This document shows positions 63,026 through 64,000 of a DNA stretch of 64,000 nt, piece after piece. The notes beneath the pieces are model-generated. The model was not told where the DNA came from, searched no databases, and saw only the letters and a list, made by a program, of their open reading frames with translations. A program made the position numbers and the translations under genes. Numbering within the stretch: position 1 is the first letter of the stretch; the number at the start of each line of letters is the position of its first letter. This stretch comes from Streptomyces sp. NBC_01497 (GTDB taxonomy: Bacteria; Actinomycetota; Actinomycetes; Streptomycetales; Streptomycetaceae): contig NZ_CP109427.1 of NCBI RefSeq assembly GCF_036250695.1, positions 930,001 to 994,000 of the forward strand, in the 5' to 3' direction.

Positions 63026-63673
63026 ATGAGCCGGAGCACAGAACGCGGCAGTACGTCCGAGGCGCGATCGCGACTGCTCAGTACCGCGACCAAGGTCTTC
63101 TACGCGGAGGGGATCCACTCGGTCGGAATCGACCGGATCATCGCGGAGGCGCAGGTGACCCGGGCCACGCTGTACCGGCACTTCTCGGGCAAGGAAGAAC
63201 TCGTCCTCGCGTATCTCGACCAGGCCGACCAGGCCGTCCGCGGCCAGGTCGAGGCCGCCCGGGCGGGCGACGGGTCGGCGGCGGACCGGGTCCGGTCGGT
63301 CGGCCGGTCCATCACCGACGGGATCCGGTCACCGGGTTTCCGCGGATGCGCCTTCCTCAACGCGGTGGCCGAATACCCCGATCCGTCCCACCCGATCCAC
63401 CAGGCCGTCCTGACGCACCGGCAATGGTTCCTGGACGCGGTCACGGATCTGTTGGCGCAGACCGGCGACGCTCCCGCCGAGGCGGCCGGCCGGCACCTCG
63501 TCATGCTCAGGGACGGCGCGATGGCGGCCGGTTGCCTCTTCGACCCGCTTCTGGTCTCCGAAACCTTCCTCCACGGCGTCGACGGGATCCTGCAAGCGCG
63601 CACCGCGGCTCCGCCGGCGGATTCCCGCACCGCCACGCCGGACACGAACGCGGAGCAGGACGCGCACCACTGA
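63026..63673 (+). CDS. TetR-family transcriptional regulator
   Basis: 215 residues from ATG 63026 (a GTG at 63017 is possible). HTH: 'SRLLSTATKVFYAEGIHSVG', 'IDRIIAEAQVTRATLYRHFS', then the ligand domain with 'GFRGCAFLNAVAEYPDPSHP', the motif of the group whose members sense electrophiles or drugs through a conserved Cys ('GCAFLNA'). Divergent from the DUF308 gene; the operator pair at 62931-63000 ends 25 bp before the start. Confidence 0.9.
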   Translation: MSRSTERGSTSEARSRLLSTATKVFYAEGIHSVGIDRIIAEAQVTRATLYRHFSGKEELVLAYLDQADQAVRGQVEAARAGDGSAADRVRSVGRSITDGIRSPGFRGCAFLNAVAEYPDPSHPIHQAVLTHRQWFLDAVTDLLAQTGDAPAEAAGRHLVMLRDGAMAAGCLFDPLLVSETFLHGVDGILQARTAAPPADSRTATPDTNAEQDAHH

Positions 63674-63835
63674 CACCCTTCGGGTACTCCGGTCCGAAGG
63701 CGTGATCCCACCTGGCCGCGGCTCCGACGGCGCGCGGCGTCAGCGCGGGGGTGCCGGCCTCGTTCGCCCACGCGGCGGTCCAGGCGCCGTCCCGCCGGAT
63801 CGCCTGCCACGACGCCCCGACCTCGGAACGACGCC

Positions 63836-63905
63836 ATCCGCACCGGGACATCCACAAGATCACAACTGCCGGAGCGGCGCTCTCCGTCCGCCTCGGCGCG
63901 CCGCA
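63836..63905 (+). pseudogene. Third integrase C-terminal scrap
   Basis: The plus strand reads 'HRDIHKITTAGAALSVRLGA', against 'HPDTHKITAAGTALSAHLSV' after the catalytic Tyr of the integrase at 36177-37313. The match is about 20 residues and starts and stops abruptly; the catalytic residues are missing. The rest of 63674-64000 has no gene I can support. Confidence 0.55.
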
Positions 63906-64000
63906 CGAAGATCTACCTGCTGCCGCCGCGACACCGACACCAGGTGTCGCTCGGCCTCACCGCCCTGCGCCCGGACGGCACTTGGACGCCGCACGTCACC

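Overview
The window is high-GC actinobacterial DNA. Codon choice, GTG starts, and families such as DUF5133, GlgX, SpoIIE-type phosphatases with ATP-binding partners, and actinobacterial ICE-type integrases all point to Streptomyces or a close relative. I work from sequence only; names rest on motifs and remembered families, not on searches.

Layout. 0-5.5 kb: an SsuD-like flavin monooxygenase, a MFS pump divergent from a HxlR regulator, and a TetR regulator divergent from a wrecked SDR gene and an intact amidohydrolase. 5.7-7.2 kb: a protein of Gly-Ser repeats followed by two decayed Nudix genes. 7.2-11.3 kb: a LysR-linked redox cluster of two F420-reductase-like proteins and an epimerase-like SDR, with a dead SnoaL gene and a second SDR scrap. 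11.5-16.9 kb: a transposase scrap, glgX, and a MarR/14-TM MFS operon. 17-37.4 kb: an accessory zone rich in broken genes (P450 tail, frameshifted SRPBCC, integrase tails, RHS and DUF5133 pieces, IS5 pieces, VOC, alpha/beta hydrolase, formate and formaldehyde dehydrogenases, GH3, TetR, zinc ADH). Intact genes lie among them: two YjzC-like small proteins, a SpoIIE phosphatase, an SDR, an Fpg/Nei glycosylase, DUF2243-CtaG, a PLP decarboxylase and an aldo/keto reductase. The zone ends in a twice-frameshifted tyrosine integrase beside a tRNA-Pro(GGG) gene, the classic attachment arrangement of an actinobacterial integrative element.

37.4-64 kb is mostly intact: a DUF309 protein with a 30-bp tandem repeat, the lutABC lactate operon, and a dense stress-signalling block (DUF5133, two MarR, STAS, SpoIIE phosphatase, two HATPase anti-sigma-type kinases, and a three-gene overlapping operon of REC-PP2C, CHASE3-type histidine kinase and response regulator). 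Then come a XRE regulator, a polar amino acid ABC transporter whose permease and ATPase are one polypeptide, a GNAT-MFS pair, a second GNAT, DUF427, a molybdopterin oxidoreductase/ferredoxin reductase/DUF6510 operon, an epimerase, and a DUF308 membrane protein divergent from a TetR regulator across a long inverted repeat. A third integrase-tail scrap lies at the right edge.

How the parts relate: several regulators have a clear palindromic operator in the intergenic DNA next to their target (HxlR 2725-2778, TetR 3950-4017, MarR 16903-16919, TetR 62931-63000). The STAS gene and lutABC also carry good palindromes. I see no complete biosynthetic cluster, CRISPR array or intact mobile element.
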